Shown: positions 38,171-46,351, numbered from the stretch's first letter. The stretch is 46,351 nt of DNA from an uncultured Bacilli bacterium (GCA_944372455.1 CALVZF010000007.1:1-46351), one strand, 5' to 3'. Translations and numbers: made by a program. The notes: a model not told the origin generated them from the letters alone.

Positions 38171-38896
38171 TTTATCTAACATTTCTTTTTTTGCTTTTAT
38201 TTCAAATTCATCATCTAATTTTTTAAGAGTTATTTTTTTATTGTATTTTCTTTCCAAACAATATTTAATTATATAGTCTGCTAACTCTGGGTTTTTAGAT
38301 AATAATGGACCGTGTAAATATGTACCAATAACATTTTCTTTCTTTAATCCTTCAAACTTGTTTTTAAAAGTATTTCCATTGCCATATAAAACTTCACCTA
38401 GGGGTGTATCAACATTGTAAGTTTGTCCCCCATGATTTTCAAATCCTAAAATTTCTAAATTGTTATTTTCAATTTGACTTTTTATAACTATATTACCTAT
38501 GCATCTTTCTTTTTTATTTGTTGATGATTCTGTGTAATAATTGAAAATATTTAATCCTTCAATAATATTATTTTCTGAATCTTTATAATATTTTCCAAAT
38601 AGTTGAAATCCACCACAAATTAATAGGTAAAAAATTCCTATATTAATAGATCTTTCTATTTGCTTTTTAAATTTTATAATATCTTTTGCTACTACTTTTT
38701 GTTCTTTATCGGACCCACCACCTAAGAAGACTAAGTCATAATTATAAAAATCTGGATCCTCATCATTTATTGTATATGCATCTATATTTACTTCTATTCC
38801 TCTTTTTAATGCCCTATATTTTATAATTTCTATATTTCCATTATCTCCGTATAGATCCATTATATTAGGATATAAACATAAAATATTTAAATTCAT
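38147..38896 (-). CDS. gatD: Lipid II isoglutaminyl synthase, glutaminase subunit GatD
   Basis: The 249-residue class I glutaminase-like protein begins with MNLNILCLYPNIMDLYGDNG, typical of GatD. The nucleophile Cys94 lies in LLICGGFQLFG, the same number as in Staphylococcus aureus, and His195 in GTYLHGPLLS is the partner. GatD releases ammonia from glutamine for MurT, which amidates D-glutamate of lipid II. The ATG at 38896 comes 4 nt after the murT stop. A TTG at 38914 would overlap murT and lacks a ribosome site. The pair is present in peptidoglycan-producing Gram-positives only. Confidence 0.95.
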   Translation of the reverse strand: MNLNILCLYPNIMDLYGDNGNIEIIKYRALKRGIEVNIDAYTINDEDPDFYNYDLVFLGGGSDKEQKVVAKDIIKFKKQIERSINIGIFYLLICGGFQLFGKYYKDSENNIIEGLNIFNYYTESSTNKKERCIGNIVIKSQIENNNLEILGFENHGGQTYNVDTPLGEVLYGNGNTFKNKFEGLKKENVIGTYLHGPLLSKNPELADYIIKYCLERKYNKKITLKKLDDEFEIKAKKEMLDKLLTTSKS

Positions 38897-38900
38897 TTTA

Positions 38901-40226
38901 TCACTTTCTTTCAAGAGATTCTAATATTTCTTTTACTTCAACTAATGGTGAATAATTTGATATTATGTATTTTTTATTGTTTGTTTCTAATAGTTGTTTA
39001 ATTGCTTTTTCTTTATTGTGTTCCACAACTATTTTTGCTTTTGGAAAATTACTACATTTAATAGTAATAGCCATATCATATGCTCTTGTTCCAGAACAAA
39101 TTATTTTATTAAAGCTTTCAAGGTTATTAAAATCTATATCCCAAATCCAAGAAACATCATGGCCATCATTTTCTTTATCATTTAACACTATTAATAATTC
39201 TTTTTCTTCATCTTTTTGCTTAATGCTTTTTAAAACTACATTAAAACCTGTTGGATTTTTTCCTAAATTTAGTGTACAGACTTTACCATCTATTTTAAAT
39301 GTTTGATGACGTCCATTTTTATCTTCGTAATTATAGAATACTTTTTTTAAAATTTCATCATTTAGATTATAGATTTTTCCTAAAGCTATTATTGATAATA
39401 AATTATAAATATGATAAAGGTTTTCGTTGTTAGTTTCATAAATAGTTTTACCTACATAAAATTGCGACCTATCTATTTTACTTACCTCTATGTCTAGCTT
39501 TATATCCCCATAATTACATTTCTTACACTTAAATTTTCCAATATGAGCATATTGATAATATTCATAATCTAAAGGTATCTTGCAATATGGGCAAATTATA
39601 CCTTCCATTTTATCTTCTGAGTAAGTATGTGAAGTAGATAACTTTTTGATTCCAAAATAGTAATTTTTACCAGTTTCATTTTTATCCCCTATACGTATTA
39701 CGTTAGGATCATTTCCGTTTAATATTAAATTACAATTATAGTTTTGAATGAAATTTTCTAATTTTAAAACAATTGTTTCTATTTCCCCTGCTCTATCAAG
39801 TTGATCTCTAAAAAAATTTAATATAATTAGAGTATCTATCTTTAAATTAGGTTTAGAAAATATAACTGGAACCCAGTGCTCATCTGTTTCTAAGACTAAA
39901 TAATCAGTATCAATAATTCCATTTAATTTACAATTTTTAATTAAGGTTGTAGTTATACCCCATCCAATGTTATTGCCACCTTTATTGTATATTACACGTT
40001 TTTCTGATTTTGTTAAAACTTCGCTTATCATTGTTGTAGTCGTTGTTTTACCATTGGTACCAGTAACAACAATTATCTTACCGTTAACTTTTATATAATC
40101 TCTTATATTTTTATTTAGTTTTAATGCGATTCTACCCGGTATAGTTCCAGCTTTTTTACCGATTAAATTTAACATCCAAATAACAATCTTGGTCAAAATA
40201 ATTGTGCAGACATTTATAAAATTCAT
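38901..40226 (-). CDS. murT: Lipid II isoglutaminyl synthase, Mur ligase-like subunit MurT
   Basis: The protein (441 residues) has an N-terminal hydrophobic stretch, the ATP loop VTGTNGKTTTTT at about 54-65, and NKGGNNIGWGI. The middle domain contains LNFFRDQLDRAGE and a four-cysteine zinc ribbon (CPYC and CKKC), which is special to MurT. The C-terminal DUF1727-type part starts near LNLGKNPTGFN. MurT with GatD converts D-Glu to D-isoGln in lipid II. I place the start at ATG 40226 with GGTGAT before it; an upstream GTG at 40238 is possible. It has its own promoter. Confidence 0.95.
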   Translation of the reverse strand: MNFINVCTIILTKIVIWMLNLIGKKAGTIPGRIALKLNKNIRDYIKVNGKIIVVTGTNGKTTTTTMISEVLTKSEKRVIYNKGGNNIGWGITTTLIKNCKLNGIIDTDYLVLETDEHWVPVIFSKPNLKIDTLIILNFFRDQLDRAGEIETIVLKLENFIQNYNCNLILNGNDPNVIRIGDKNETGKNYYFGIKKLSTSHTYSEDKMEGIICPYCKIPLDYEYYQYAHIGKFKCKKCNYGDIKLDIEVSKIDRSQFYVGKTIYETNNENLYHIYNLLSIIALGKIYNLNDEILKKVFYNYEDKNGRHQTFKIDGKVCTLNLGKNPTGFNVVLKSIKQKDEEKELLIVLNDKENDGHDVSWIWDIDFNNLESFNKIICSGTRAYDMAITIKCSNFPKAKIVVEHNKEKAIKQLLETNNKKYIISNYSPLVEVKEILESLERK

Positions 40227-40247
40227 ACTAATCACCACTACCTATAT

Positions 40248-40275
40248 AGTATATCATAAGTTAAGTATTTGTTAA
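40248..40275 (-). promoter_or_regulatory. Promoter of murT-gatD
   Basis: TTAACA (40275-40270), a 16-nt spacer and TATACT (40253-40248) lie about 22 bp before the murT start and follow the yitT-type gene's terminator. Confidence 0.6.
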
Positions 40276-40299
40276 TAAGAAATGTTTACCAAAATAAAA

Positions 40300-40328
40300 A
40301 AGTATAAAGATTTTAATACTCTATACTT
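40300..40328 (-). terminator. Terminator of the prfB-yitT transcript
   Basis: AAGTATA pairs with TATACTT over a 15-nt loop, and TTTTATTTT follows on the minus strand. The stem encloses the stop codon of the YitT-type gene. Confidence 0.65.
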
Positions 40329-41200
40329 CCTCCAGAAGTCTCATAGGCATCTGTTACTACAAAGAAAGCTGTACTATCAAGATAATTGATACCTTCTTTT
40401 AGTCTAAAATACATACTAGTAGGTATTACACACATAAGCATTTTCTCTTTATCGTTACTAAATCCACCTCTAGCATCTATAATTGTAACTCCATGACTTA
40501 TATTTGTTAAAATAAAATCTTTTACTTCTTCTGGTTTTGAAGTAACTATATAAAAAGCTTTGCTTTGAGAGATGCCTAATACTACTTTATCTGTTAATAC
40601 GCTTATTATATATAAAGCAATTAAGGAATACATAACGGTTTCCCAGCCAAAAACAAATATACCACAAAAAATTATTATTCCATCTGTAAAAAACATTGAA
40701 TTTCCTAAAGAAATTTTAAAATATTTAGAAACTATTTCATTTAAAATATCAGTACCCCCTGTTGTAAAGCCCGCTTTAAATATTAGACCCATTCCAAATC
40801 CAGTTAAAAGTGCTCCAAAAACTGTTAAAATTAATGGGTCTGGATTTCCTAGATCTACATAAGAGATTAAGGGGCTAGTTAACTTAACAAATAATGGATA
40901 CATTAATGATCCAAATACTGTATTTCTTGTTTTTTCTACTCCGAGAAAAATAAAGCTTAAAATAAGTAATAGTGCGGATCCAACAAATATTACCATCGCG
41001 GGATCAGTATTAAATATTCTTTTAAATATAACTGATACCCCACTTATTCCGTAAACAATATCATTTGGAAGAATTAATATGTTGAACGAAATAGCAACTA
41101 TTAAAACTCCTATAAAAAATGTGGTATATCTTTTAATTTTAGATTTTTCATATATAATTTTTAATATATTTTCTCTTTTCTTTTTACCAAAAATAAACAT
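40313..41200 (-). CDS. YitT-family membrane protein
   Basis: The 295-residue protein has five or six membrane helices in the first 195 residues, with the repeated hallmark GFGMGLIFKAGFTTGGTDIL (about 136-155). A C-terminal cytosolic DUF2179 domain follows, containing AFYIVTSKPEEV, ISHGVTIIDARGGFSNDKE and FFVVTDAYETSGG. This is the YitT/DUF161 family, widespread in Bacillota, thought to be a transporter but without an agreed substrate. It begins directly after the prfB stop with no gap, so it is in the same mRNA. Confidence 0.92.
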   Translation of the reverse strand: MFIFGKKKRENILKIIYEKSKIKRYTTFFIGVLIVAISFNILILPNDIVYGISGVSVIFKRIFNTDPAMVIFVGSALLLILSFIFLGVEKTRNTVFGSLMYPLFVKLTSPLISYVDLGNPDPLILTVFGALLTGFGMGLIFKAGFTTGGTDILNEIVSKYFKISLGNSMFFTDGIIIFCGIFVFGWETVMYSLIALYIISVLTDKVVLGISQSKAFYIVTSKPEEVKDFILTNISHGVTIIDARGGFSNDKEKMLMCVIPTSMYFRLKEGINYLDSTAFFVVTDAYETSGGSIEY

Positions 41201-42293
41201 TTATTCTACCTCCATTTTTAAATAAGCGTTAATAAACAAATCTATTTCACCATCTAATACTTTAGATACATTGCTGGTTTCTACATTTGTTCTATGATCT
41301 TTTACTAATGAATATGGGTGCATTACATAACTTCTTATTTGTGATCCAAATTCATTAGCTTGCTTGTTACCATTTATTTTATCTATTTCTTCTTTTTTTT
41401 GTTCAAGCTTCAAAAGTACTAACTTACTTTTTAAGATCTTTAATGCAGTTTCTTTATTTTTGATTTGACTTCTTTCATTTTGGCAAGTAACTACAATTTT
41501 GGTTGGGATATGTGTAATTCTAACTGCACTATCAGTAGTATTAACATGTTGTCCGCCAGCTCCACTACTTCTATATACGTCAATTTTTAAATCTGTTTCT
41601 TTTAAATCAATTTCTATATCGTTATTTATTTCTGGAGTAACTAATACTGAGGCAAAAGAAGTATGTCTTCTTTTATTTGAATCAAATGGGGAGATTCTTA
41701 CTAATCTATGGACACCTTTTTCGCTTTTTAAATAACCATAAGCATTTTCTCCTTTAATAAGTATAGAAATACTTTTTAAACCTGCTTCTTCTCCTTCTAC
41801 TTGATCAATTACTTCAACTTTATAATTTTTTCTTTCGGCATATCTTGTGTACATTCTTAATAACATTGTAACCCAATCACAACTTTCTGTTCCCCCAGCA
41901 CCAGAATGAATTTCTAATATGCAATTATTAGAATCATATTCCCCATTTAAAAGAACTTCTAATTCTAATTCTTTATAATTATTAGAAATTTCAGTTAAAT
42001 CATTACTTATTAACTCTAAAACCTCTGAATCTTCTCCTAAGTCAAGAATTTCTAGGCTACTATTAATTTTATCTTTTAATGTTTCTATTTTACTTACTTT
42101 GGTTTTTAATACATTAATTTCATTTATAACTTTTTCGCTTTCTTTTTGATTGTCCCAAAAATTTGTCTTATTCATTTCATTTGATAATTTTTCTATTTTG
42201 AGTTTTTTAGTATCAACGTCAAAGTGACCTCCATAGTTCGTCAATTTTGACTTTGAATTTTTCAAGTTCATTTTTACATTCTCTATATTCCAT
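41201..42293 (-). CDS. prfB: Peptide chain release factor 2 (programmed +1 frameshift)
   Basis: RF2 recognises UAA and UGA. The SPF codon-recognition tripeptide is in RISPFDSNKRRHTSFAS, and the catalytic GGQ is in SSGAGGQHVN. Translation starts at ATG 42293 (MEYRECKNELEKF), 9 nt after GAGG. It runs 24 codons to CTT and an in-frame TGA (42221-42219), then must shift +1 to continue as DVDTKKLKI. The full product is 363 residues, the normal length. A shorter frame starting at 42271 is artificial. RF2 abundance controls its own synthesis through this site. yitT follows with no gap. Confidence 0.97.
42219..42232 (-). promoter_or_regulatory. prfB +1 frameshift site
   Basis: The minus strand reads GGAGGTCACTTTGA: an internal Shine-Dalgarno-like GGAGG (42232-42228), the slippery CTT codon, and TGA followed by C. 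Spacing matches known prfB sites (SD, three bases, CTT TGA C). The weak UGA C context aids shifting when RF2 is scarce. Confidence 0.95.
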
Positions 42294-42317
42294 TATTTTA
42301 ATCCTCATTTCTTTTAA

Positions 42318-42326
42318 ATTATAACA
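42318..42326 (-). promoter_or_regulatory. Extended -10 promoter of prfB
   Basis: TG, one base and TATAAT lie 25 bp before the prfB start on the minus strand. The -35 region is poorly matched (AT-rich). Confidence 0.5.
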
Positions 42327-42354
42327 TAATAAAATTAAACTTTTAAATAATTTA

Positions 42355-42471
42355 TTATTTAATAGATTTTACTTCGTCTATATTGACAGTACTCGTTTTA
42401 TTTTTCATTAAAATATACAAAATGAATTTAAGATCTGAACTGTTTAGCTCCATTAATTCATTTTGTATCAT
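42355..42471 (-). other. Short reading frame, likely remnant (38 codons)
   Basis: The frame reads MIQNELMELNSSDLKFILYI and ends in VNIDEVKSIK. There is no ribosome site before the ATG. The Leu-Ser-Ser-Asp-Leu-Lys pattern suggests a fragment of a helix-turn-helix or replication-type protein, but this is a guess. It lies in a 370-bp gap between prfB and the KilA-N pseudogene. The rest of that gap (42472-42640) is very AT-rich and shows nothing else. Confidence 0.25.
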
Positions 42472-42640
42472 TTTATAGTAATTTTTATAATTTTTTCTAA
42501 TCAAGCGTAAAATAATATATAATTACTATTACCATAATAATATTATCATATTTTGTTAAATTTATATAGATTTTCAACTTATTATATTTTCTTTGAGTAA
42601 AATACCCATATTATTTGTTCATTTGTTTTTATTTTATATA

Positions 42641-42674
42641 AAAAGTATTAACAATCATATTCGTCAATACTTTT
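42641..42674 (-). terminator. Possible terminator of the KilA-N locus
   Basis: AAAAGTATT pairs with AATACTTTT over 9 bp around a 16-nt loop, and TATAT follows on the minus strand. The stop codon of the KilA-N remnant lies inside it. Confidence 0.5.
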
Positions 42675-43589
42675 CATTAGCTATTAAATTATTATCTTCA
42701 TTAACTTGTTTTTGCAATAATTCTAAATTCTTAATGTTTTTATTATCTTTTAACACTTTCATTTGTCTTCTGGCAGAATTATTAAGCTTAACTAATCTTT
42801 CATTTTGTGGAACTTTGGCTTCTATTAATTCGGCATTTGTATTTTCTAAGTTATTTAATATTACTAAATGAAGTAAATCAGTATAGTCCCTAATATTTCC
42901 ATTTTTAGCAAGTTCTTTATTATTTTCTCTCCATTCTTTTGCTGTCATACCAAATAGTGCAACATTTAAAACATCCGCTTCTTCTGAGTCTACAAATTTC
43001 TTTTGGGCTTCTGTAAGTGTTGGTACGATATAAGTTTTTACCGCATCAGTATGAACTATGTAATTTAAATTTAGATAATAATCTATTGGCTTGCCAATCA
43101 ACTTTTTCTTGGTATGCCTCATTTGTTTTTAATCTTTCAAATTCTTTAATTAAGTATAATTTAAATTCTGGAGATAGCCAACTCGCAAAATCAAATGCAA
43201 TATCAGGATCCTATACTATATCTTCCACCTTTTGAAATAATACCTATAGCGTTAGTTCTTTTTACCCATTGTGTTGGTGACATGGCAAATGAGTTTCTAC
43301 CATACTCAGTTTTAATTTAGTCGAATTCGACCAAATTAAAATCTTGATTATGGATTTCTTCCCACAAACCAATATAATCTATAGTATTAATTCTTCTTAA
43401 CCAGTTCTTTACTGTAAAAGATGGATCACTTGCATTTTGATATCTTGCCAAATCAGTTAATGAAATATAATTAACATTCCCAACCCTTAATATTCCAACT
43501 TTATTTTCTTTAACGACTATTTCTGTTGTTACTAAATTTTTTTCAATAATTATTACCTCTATTCTATTAAATTTAAAAGGTGTCAACAA
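42664..43589 (-). pseudogene. Disrupted KilA-N domain protein
   Basis: Three reading frames together make one KilA-N protein. The N-terminal part has ILRVGNVNYISLTDLARYQN and WEEIHNQDFNLVEFD and ends in TAA (43317-43319). The same frame goes on with IKTEYGRNSFAMSPTQWVKR and GIISKGGRYS. The frame changes near 43210 to DPDIAFDFASWLSPEFKLYL and on to VDWQANRLLSK. It changes again at 43067-43069, where one extra T shifts to LNYIVHTDAVKTYIVPTL and LNVALFGMTAKEWR. The start is also doubtful: GAGGT is followed by ATT codons, with only a TTG upstream. KilA-N proteins are DNA-binding phage or accessory factors. This copy appears inactive. Confidence 0.88.
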
Positions 43590-43877
43590 ATTAAATACTT
43601 GTTCATACTTTCATTTTACTACATATTTTTAATGGTCGGTGAACATTTCATAAAAATCCGAACCAATTCTTAATTTTATTAATATTGAATTTTCACTTTG
43701 TTTATGCATTTTTTCTACAACATTGTTTATATTTTTTTCCAAAACCACATTTTCGTCCCTTTTTAGTATATATAGTACTATGTGTTTTTTATTTTTTACA
43801 CACACATTGTTATTAACAATAATAGTATAATTTTATAAAATTAACAATGTAGTATATCTAAGACTATTTAAAAATTT
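43590..43877. other. Intergenic region without genes
   Basis: These 288 bases between the KilA-N remnant and the PfkB-SIS gene are very AT-rich. They hold an inverted repeat (43804-43850), a short near-palindrome AGTATATATAGTACT (43767-43781) and the TTGACA-like sequence next to the KilA-N start. No reading frame is supported. Confidence 0.5.
43804..43850. repeat. Inverted repeat after the PfkB-SIS gene
   Basis: ACATTGTTA (43804-43812) pairs with TAACAATGT (43842-43850). A third related piece, TTAACAATA, lies in the loop at 43813-43821, so alternative folds are possible. There is no T tract on the minus strand, so it is not a standard terminator. It may still end or stabilise the PfkB-SIS mRNA. 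Confidence 0.45.
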
Positions 43878-45842
43878 CTATAATTCGCCTTTATAAAAAT
43901 AAATTTTCATTGCGTCTTCATTATACGTAGGTTTTGAAATATCTATATTGAGAAAATTTGATATATAATATATTAAATATTGAGATGAAATTAATAAATC
44001 ATATTCACATAATATTCCATCATATCTACTTTCAATTATCAAATTTTGATCTTTTTCTAAATACTCCAATAGCTTTTTCTCATATAAACTTGTAGTTTTT
44101 TGTTTAAAATAAATATTTTTGTGATGACTTAAATGCTCATAATTAATAAATCTTCCATGTGAAAAATTTTTCTTTTCATGGATTAAACAATTATATATAC
44201 CAGACTCAATTATTTTACTTTCTAAATCACTGCCAGCAGATTCAGTAAAATCTCCTGTAAAAATATTAAAACTATTTCCAACGCTCAAAAATTCTTTTAG
44301 CATTTTCTTATTTTCTTTAAAATATTTGTCAAAGTAATTTTTCCAATAATTTATACTATCTCTAATAAACTCTTCAATATCATTTCTTGATTTTTTTTCA
44401 AAATATAATTTTAAAAATAAACTAGCAGGTGCTAAAGCACCTTCAAAAGATAGAAATCCTCTCTCTTTTCCTTTATTAGTTCCTGTTCGATATGAAATAA
44501 CATTATTTTTAGATATTCCAGTTGTTGTTACAACTCTTTGTAATTCACCTTTTGTTATAATATATTTATTATTGTTGTCAATTAAACTTACTCCCACAAG
44601 CAAATCATTTGTAGTTCCTGAGTATGTAAACAAAAATACTGAATCAACACTATTATTGTTTCTATAATAGAAGTCCCTAGGATATAAGGCAATTGTATTT
44701 ATTCCATATAAATCATTAATAAGTTTAGATGAAAATTTTGCGCCTGCAAAAGAACCACCAGTTCCCACAAAAACAATATTATTCAAGTTTTCAAAATCTA
44801 TTTTAGATAACTTATCATAAGCACTACTATTAATAGCATTAATTATTCTTGTCTCTAAATTATTAATATTTATATTACATCTTTTTATTTGTTTTCTTAA
44901 TGAAATATCAAAATTACTGCAAGTACAAGCATCTTTCACTTTTTTAATTTTATATAAATTTTGTATATGACCTCGTGCCCCAAACTTTTTTACAACCTTT
45001 TTTGTAAGTTTAGTTGCCTTTTCAAAAGTTGAATCTATAAATTTACAATCAATAATATAGTTATTTTTTATATATTCACTAATAAACACCCCAAAAAATG
45101 CATCACCAGCTCCTGTTGGATCAACTTCTATCTCAGGATCCCTTAACTCTTTATTGACTTTATTATTATTAAAAACAAAATCGGAACCTTTTTTTCCTCT
45201 AGTAACAATTATCATTTTAGGATGTAATATATTATATATATCTTCCAATGATTTTATAGAAAATTTATTTTTTAAGTATTTTTCAACTCGTTCATTTAAA
45301 TTTATAATATCAAATTTATTTTTAATTTTTGCTAGTATTTCATTATCCTTATAATCTTCTAACTCAAAATATTGTCCCAAATCTAACATTTTTCTATTAT
45401 CACAATTATCTATGATAATTTGATTTTTCTTATTTAAATTGTCAAAAACCAAAACATCATCTTTATTAATTTGTTTCAAAATATCATTTGATTCTATTTT
45501 ACTTTCTTCATACCATCTTTTTATATTACAAAATGGGCATCGTTTTTTTGAAGTAAACTCTAATTTACCATTTAATTCTTGATATGATACATGAAAAGAA
45601 CGTGTATTTATATTTTCAATCATTTTTACATTATCAATATTTGTTCCGACTTCCTTTAAGCTATTAATTGCTATAGTACCTGCCATGTCATTTCCACAAA
45701 CACCATAAACAGATGTTTCTAAACCCAGCTTAGCAATATTAGCAATTATATTATGAGAAGTCATTCCACCATTTACTCCTATCAATTTGCCATTTTTATA
45801 ATAAAAATCTGTAACTAAATCTCCTATACTAATTATTCTCAT
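43878..45842 (-). CDS. PfkB-family kinase fused to SIS sugar isomerase/deglycase
   Basis: Residues 1 to about 295 are a ribokinase-like (PfkB) kinase: IISIGDLVTDFYYKNG, GVNGGMTSHNIIANIAKLG, and DPTGAGDAFFG with catalytic Asp247. A CPFC pair (Cys102, Cys105) is inserted where most family members have none. A linker has DACTC (Cys306, Cys308), so a zinc site is possible. Residues 350-654 resemble a double SIS domain: VFVGTGGSFAGAKFSS, FLFTYSGTTNDLL, ESAGSDLESKIIESG and HGRFINYEHLSHH. The pair would phosphorylate a sugar derivative and then isomerise or deglycate it, as FrlD and FrlB do for fructoselysine. The true substrate is unknown. The ATG overlaps the upstream truncated frame. Confidence 0.85.
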   Translation of the reverse strand: MRIISIGDLVTDFYYKNGKLIGVNGGMTSHNIIANIAKLGLETSVYGVCGNDMAGTIAINSLKEVGTNIDNVKMIENINTRSFHVSYQELNGKLEFTSKKRCPFCNIKRWYEESKIESNDILKQINKDDVLVFDNLNKKNQIIIDNCDNRKMLDLGQYFELEDYKDNEILAKIKNKFDIINLNERVEKYLKNKFSIKSLEDIYNILHPKMIIVTRGKKGSDFVFNNNKVNKELRDPEIEVDPTGAGDAFFGVFISEYIKNNYIIDCKFIDSTFEKATKLTKKVVKKFGARGHIQNLYKIKKVKDACTCSNFDISLRKQIKRCNININNLETRIINAINSSAYDKLSKIDFENLNNIVFVGTGGSFAGAKFSSKLINDLYGINTIALYPRDFYYRNNNSVDSVFLFTYSGTTNDLLVGVSLIDNNNKYIITKGELQRVVTTTGISKNNVISYRTGTNKGKERGFLSFEGALAPASLFLKLYFEKKSRNDIEEFIRDSINYWKNYFDKYFKENKKMLKEFLSVGNSFNIFTGDFTESAGSDLESKIIESGIYNCLIHEKKNFSHGRFINYEHLSHHKNIYFKQKTTSLYEKKLLEYLEKDQNLIIESRYDGILCEYDLLISSQYLIYYISNFLNIDISKPTYNEDAMKIYFYKGEL

Positions 45843-46101
45843 TCTTCATCTTCCTTTTTACATATAATACTTCGCTCTTTTTAGAATAGTCTCCGTTTTT
45901 TACTAAGCATTCTAATATTTTTCTTCTGTTCAAATCAAAAATTCTTAAAGAGTCTTCATATGGGTTTGTACTATATGGATTCTTCCAATTATAAGTTATC
46001 TTGATTAAAGGATTATAGATATTTACAATCTTATAAAGATATGTTTTTTGTGTACAATATCTATATTCGTCTATTAAATTTAAATATATTAAATCTAAAT
46101 G
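45829..46101 (-). pseudogene. N-terminally truncated frame before the PfkB-SIS gene
   Basis: An open frame of 90 codons has no usable start: the only ATG is 8 codons before the end, and a stop (46104-46102) precedes it. The residues look like real protein (YNPLIKITYNWKNPYSTNPY and FDLNRRKILECLVKN), and the stop overlaps the PfkB-SIS ATG by 14 nt, as in an operon. I do not recognise the family. It is most likely the C-terminal remnant of a partner gene whose front was lost. The 60 bp before it carry only a seven-codon ATG frame. Confidence 0.45.
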
Positions 46102-46161
46102 TTATTATTTATTAGATAATTTCAATTAGTCTTCTGCAATTCCATTTTAATGATTAGCTTC

Positions 46162-46351
46162 CTATAATAATTTTAAATATTTATTTAACATTTCTATTTC
46201 CAATTTAGTTATTAATTTAACAAAATCTGTATAATTACCTGTTGTATGGGCTTTATCTAGTGCTTCATAATATTTTAATCTATCTTCTTTTTTTATTATT
46301 ACTGGATTAAACCCATGATTCATTAAATCTAAATTCATGAGTAATCTTGAT
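46162..46351 (-). CDS. Fic-family protein, C-terminal end (partial)
   Basis: Only the last 62 codons lie in the window, and the gene continues beyond the end. The sequence starts SRLLMNLDLMNHGFNPVIIK, which is the part right after the Fic signature HPFxDGNGRTxR. It goes on with EDRLKYYEALDKAHTTGNYT, followed by the usual DFVKLI helix, and ends at TAG 46164-46162. Fic proteins transfer AMP or other groups onto proteins, often as toxins or regulators. The active site itself is outside the window, so activity cannot be judged. No inhibitory partner is seen after it. Confidence 0.85.
   Translation of the reverse strand, partial: SRLLMNLDLMNHGFNPVIIKKEDRLKYYEALDKAHTTGNYTDFVKLITKLEIEMLNKYLKLL

Noticed and set aside
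41201-42271. RF2 starting at 42271 as a simple frame
   Set aside because: The first residues of that frame have no family match, while the frame from 42293 through the CTT TGA site gives a normal RF2 N-terminus.
42664-43589. Two separate small genes for the KilA-N pieces
   Set aside because: The pieces, together with the region between them, align in order with one KilA-N protein once the stop and two frame changes are bridged.
43804-43850. Transposon end repeat
   Set aside because: No transposase, no partner repeat and no target duplication are visible; a local RNA hairpin is simpler.

Overview
The window is a chromosomal segment of a very AT-rich bacterium. It looks like a low-GC Bacillota relative of the Mollicutes, for example an uncultured gut Bacilli lineage; this placement is inferred from gene content and order, not from a database search. 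UGA is a normal stop codon: prfB (RF2) is present with an in-frame UGA frameshift site, murT ends in TGA, and the tRNA-Trp anticodon is CCA. This argues against a Mycoplasma-type code. The cell evidently makes peptidoglycan (murD, dapA, dapB, murT-gatD, a FemAB-type peptidyltransferase and an SleB/CwlJ-type hydrolase).

Layout. 1-3000: tRNA-Trp, a SleB-like hydrolase, an unrecognised gene behind an unusual hairpin, and a large membrane-bound XRE regulator. 3228-10276 (minus strand): murD-eno-secG-rnr-capA-like-smpB-ssrA, an RNA quality-control and trans-translation cluster close to the Bacillus secG-rnr-smpB-ssrA order. 10378-13662: a FemAB-type gene, then a cluster encoding a SipW-type signal peptidase, a rubredoxin-like zinc-ribbon membrane protein and an abundant-looking TasA/camelysin-like surface protein.

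13807-37368: on the minus strand, the classical Bacillus-type run gltX-cysS-mrnC-rlmB-sigH-secE-nusG-rplK-rplA-rplJ-rplL-rsmC-rpoB-rpoC-rpsL-rpsG-fusA-tuf. Local changes are a dapA-dapB pair inserted on the opposite strand, a YugP-type metallopeptidase after cysS, loss of cysE, yacP, rpmG and ybxF from their usual places, and a small membrane protein between rpoC and rpsL. Several promoters, an L10 leader with terminator, and two copies of a probable L1-binding leader motif are visible. 37499-42293: a coiled-coil protein, gatD, murT, a YitT-type membrane protein and prfB with a programmed +1 frameshift.

42294-46351 is accessory and partly decayed: a KilA-N gene broken by several lesions, a 654-residue PfkB kinase-SIS isomerase fusion with extra cysteine pairs, an N-terminally truncated reading frame that overlaps it, and the C-terminal end of a Fic protein running off the window.

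Best candidates for new biology: the PfkB-SIS fusion, the TasA-like/rubredoxin-like/SipW surface module, the ribosome binding site buried in a terminator-like hairpin at 1421-1440, and the unusual tmRNA tag ending in Cys-Phe-Ala. RpoB carries Asn at the position of E. coli His526, which predicts natural rifampicin resistance as in Mollicutes.
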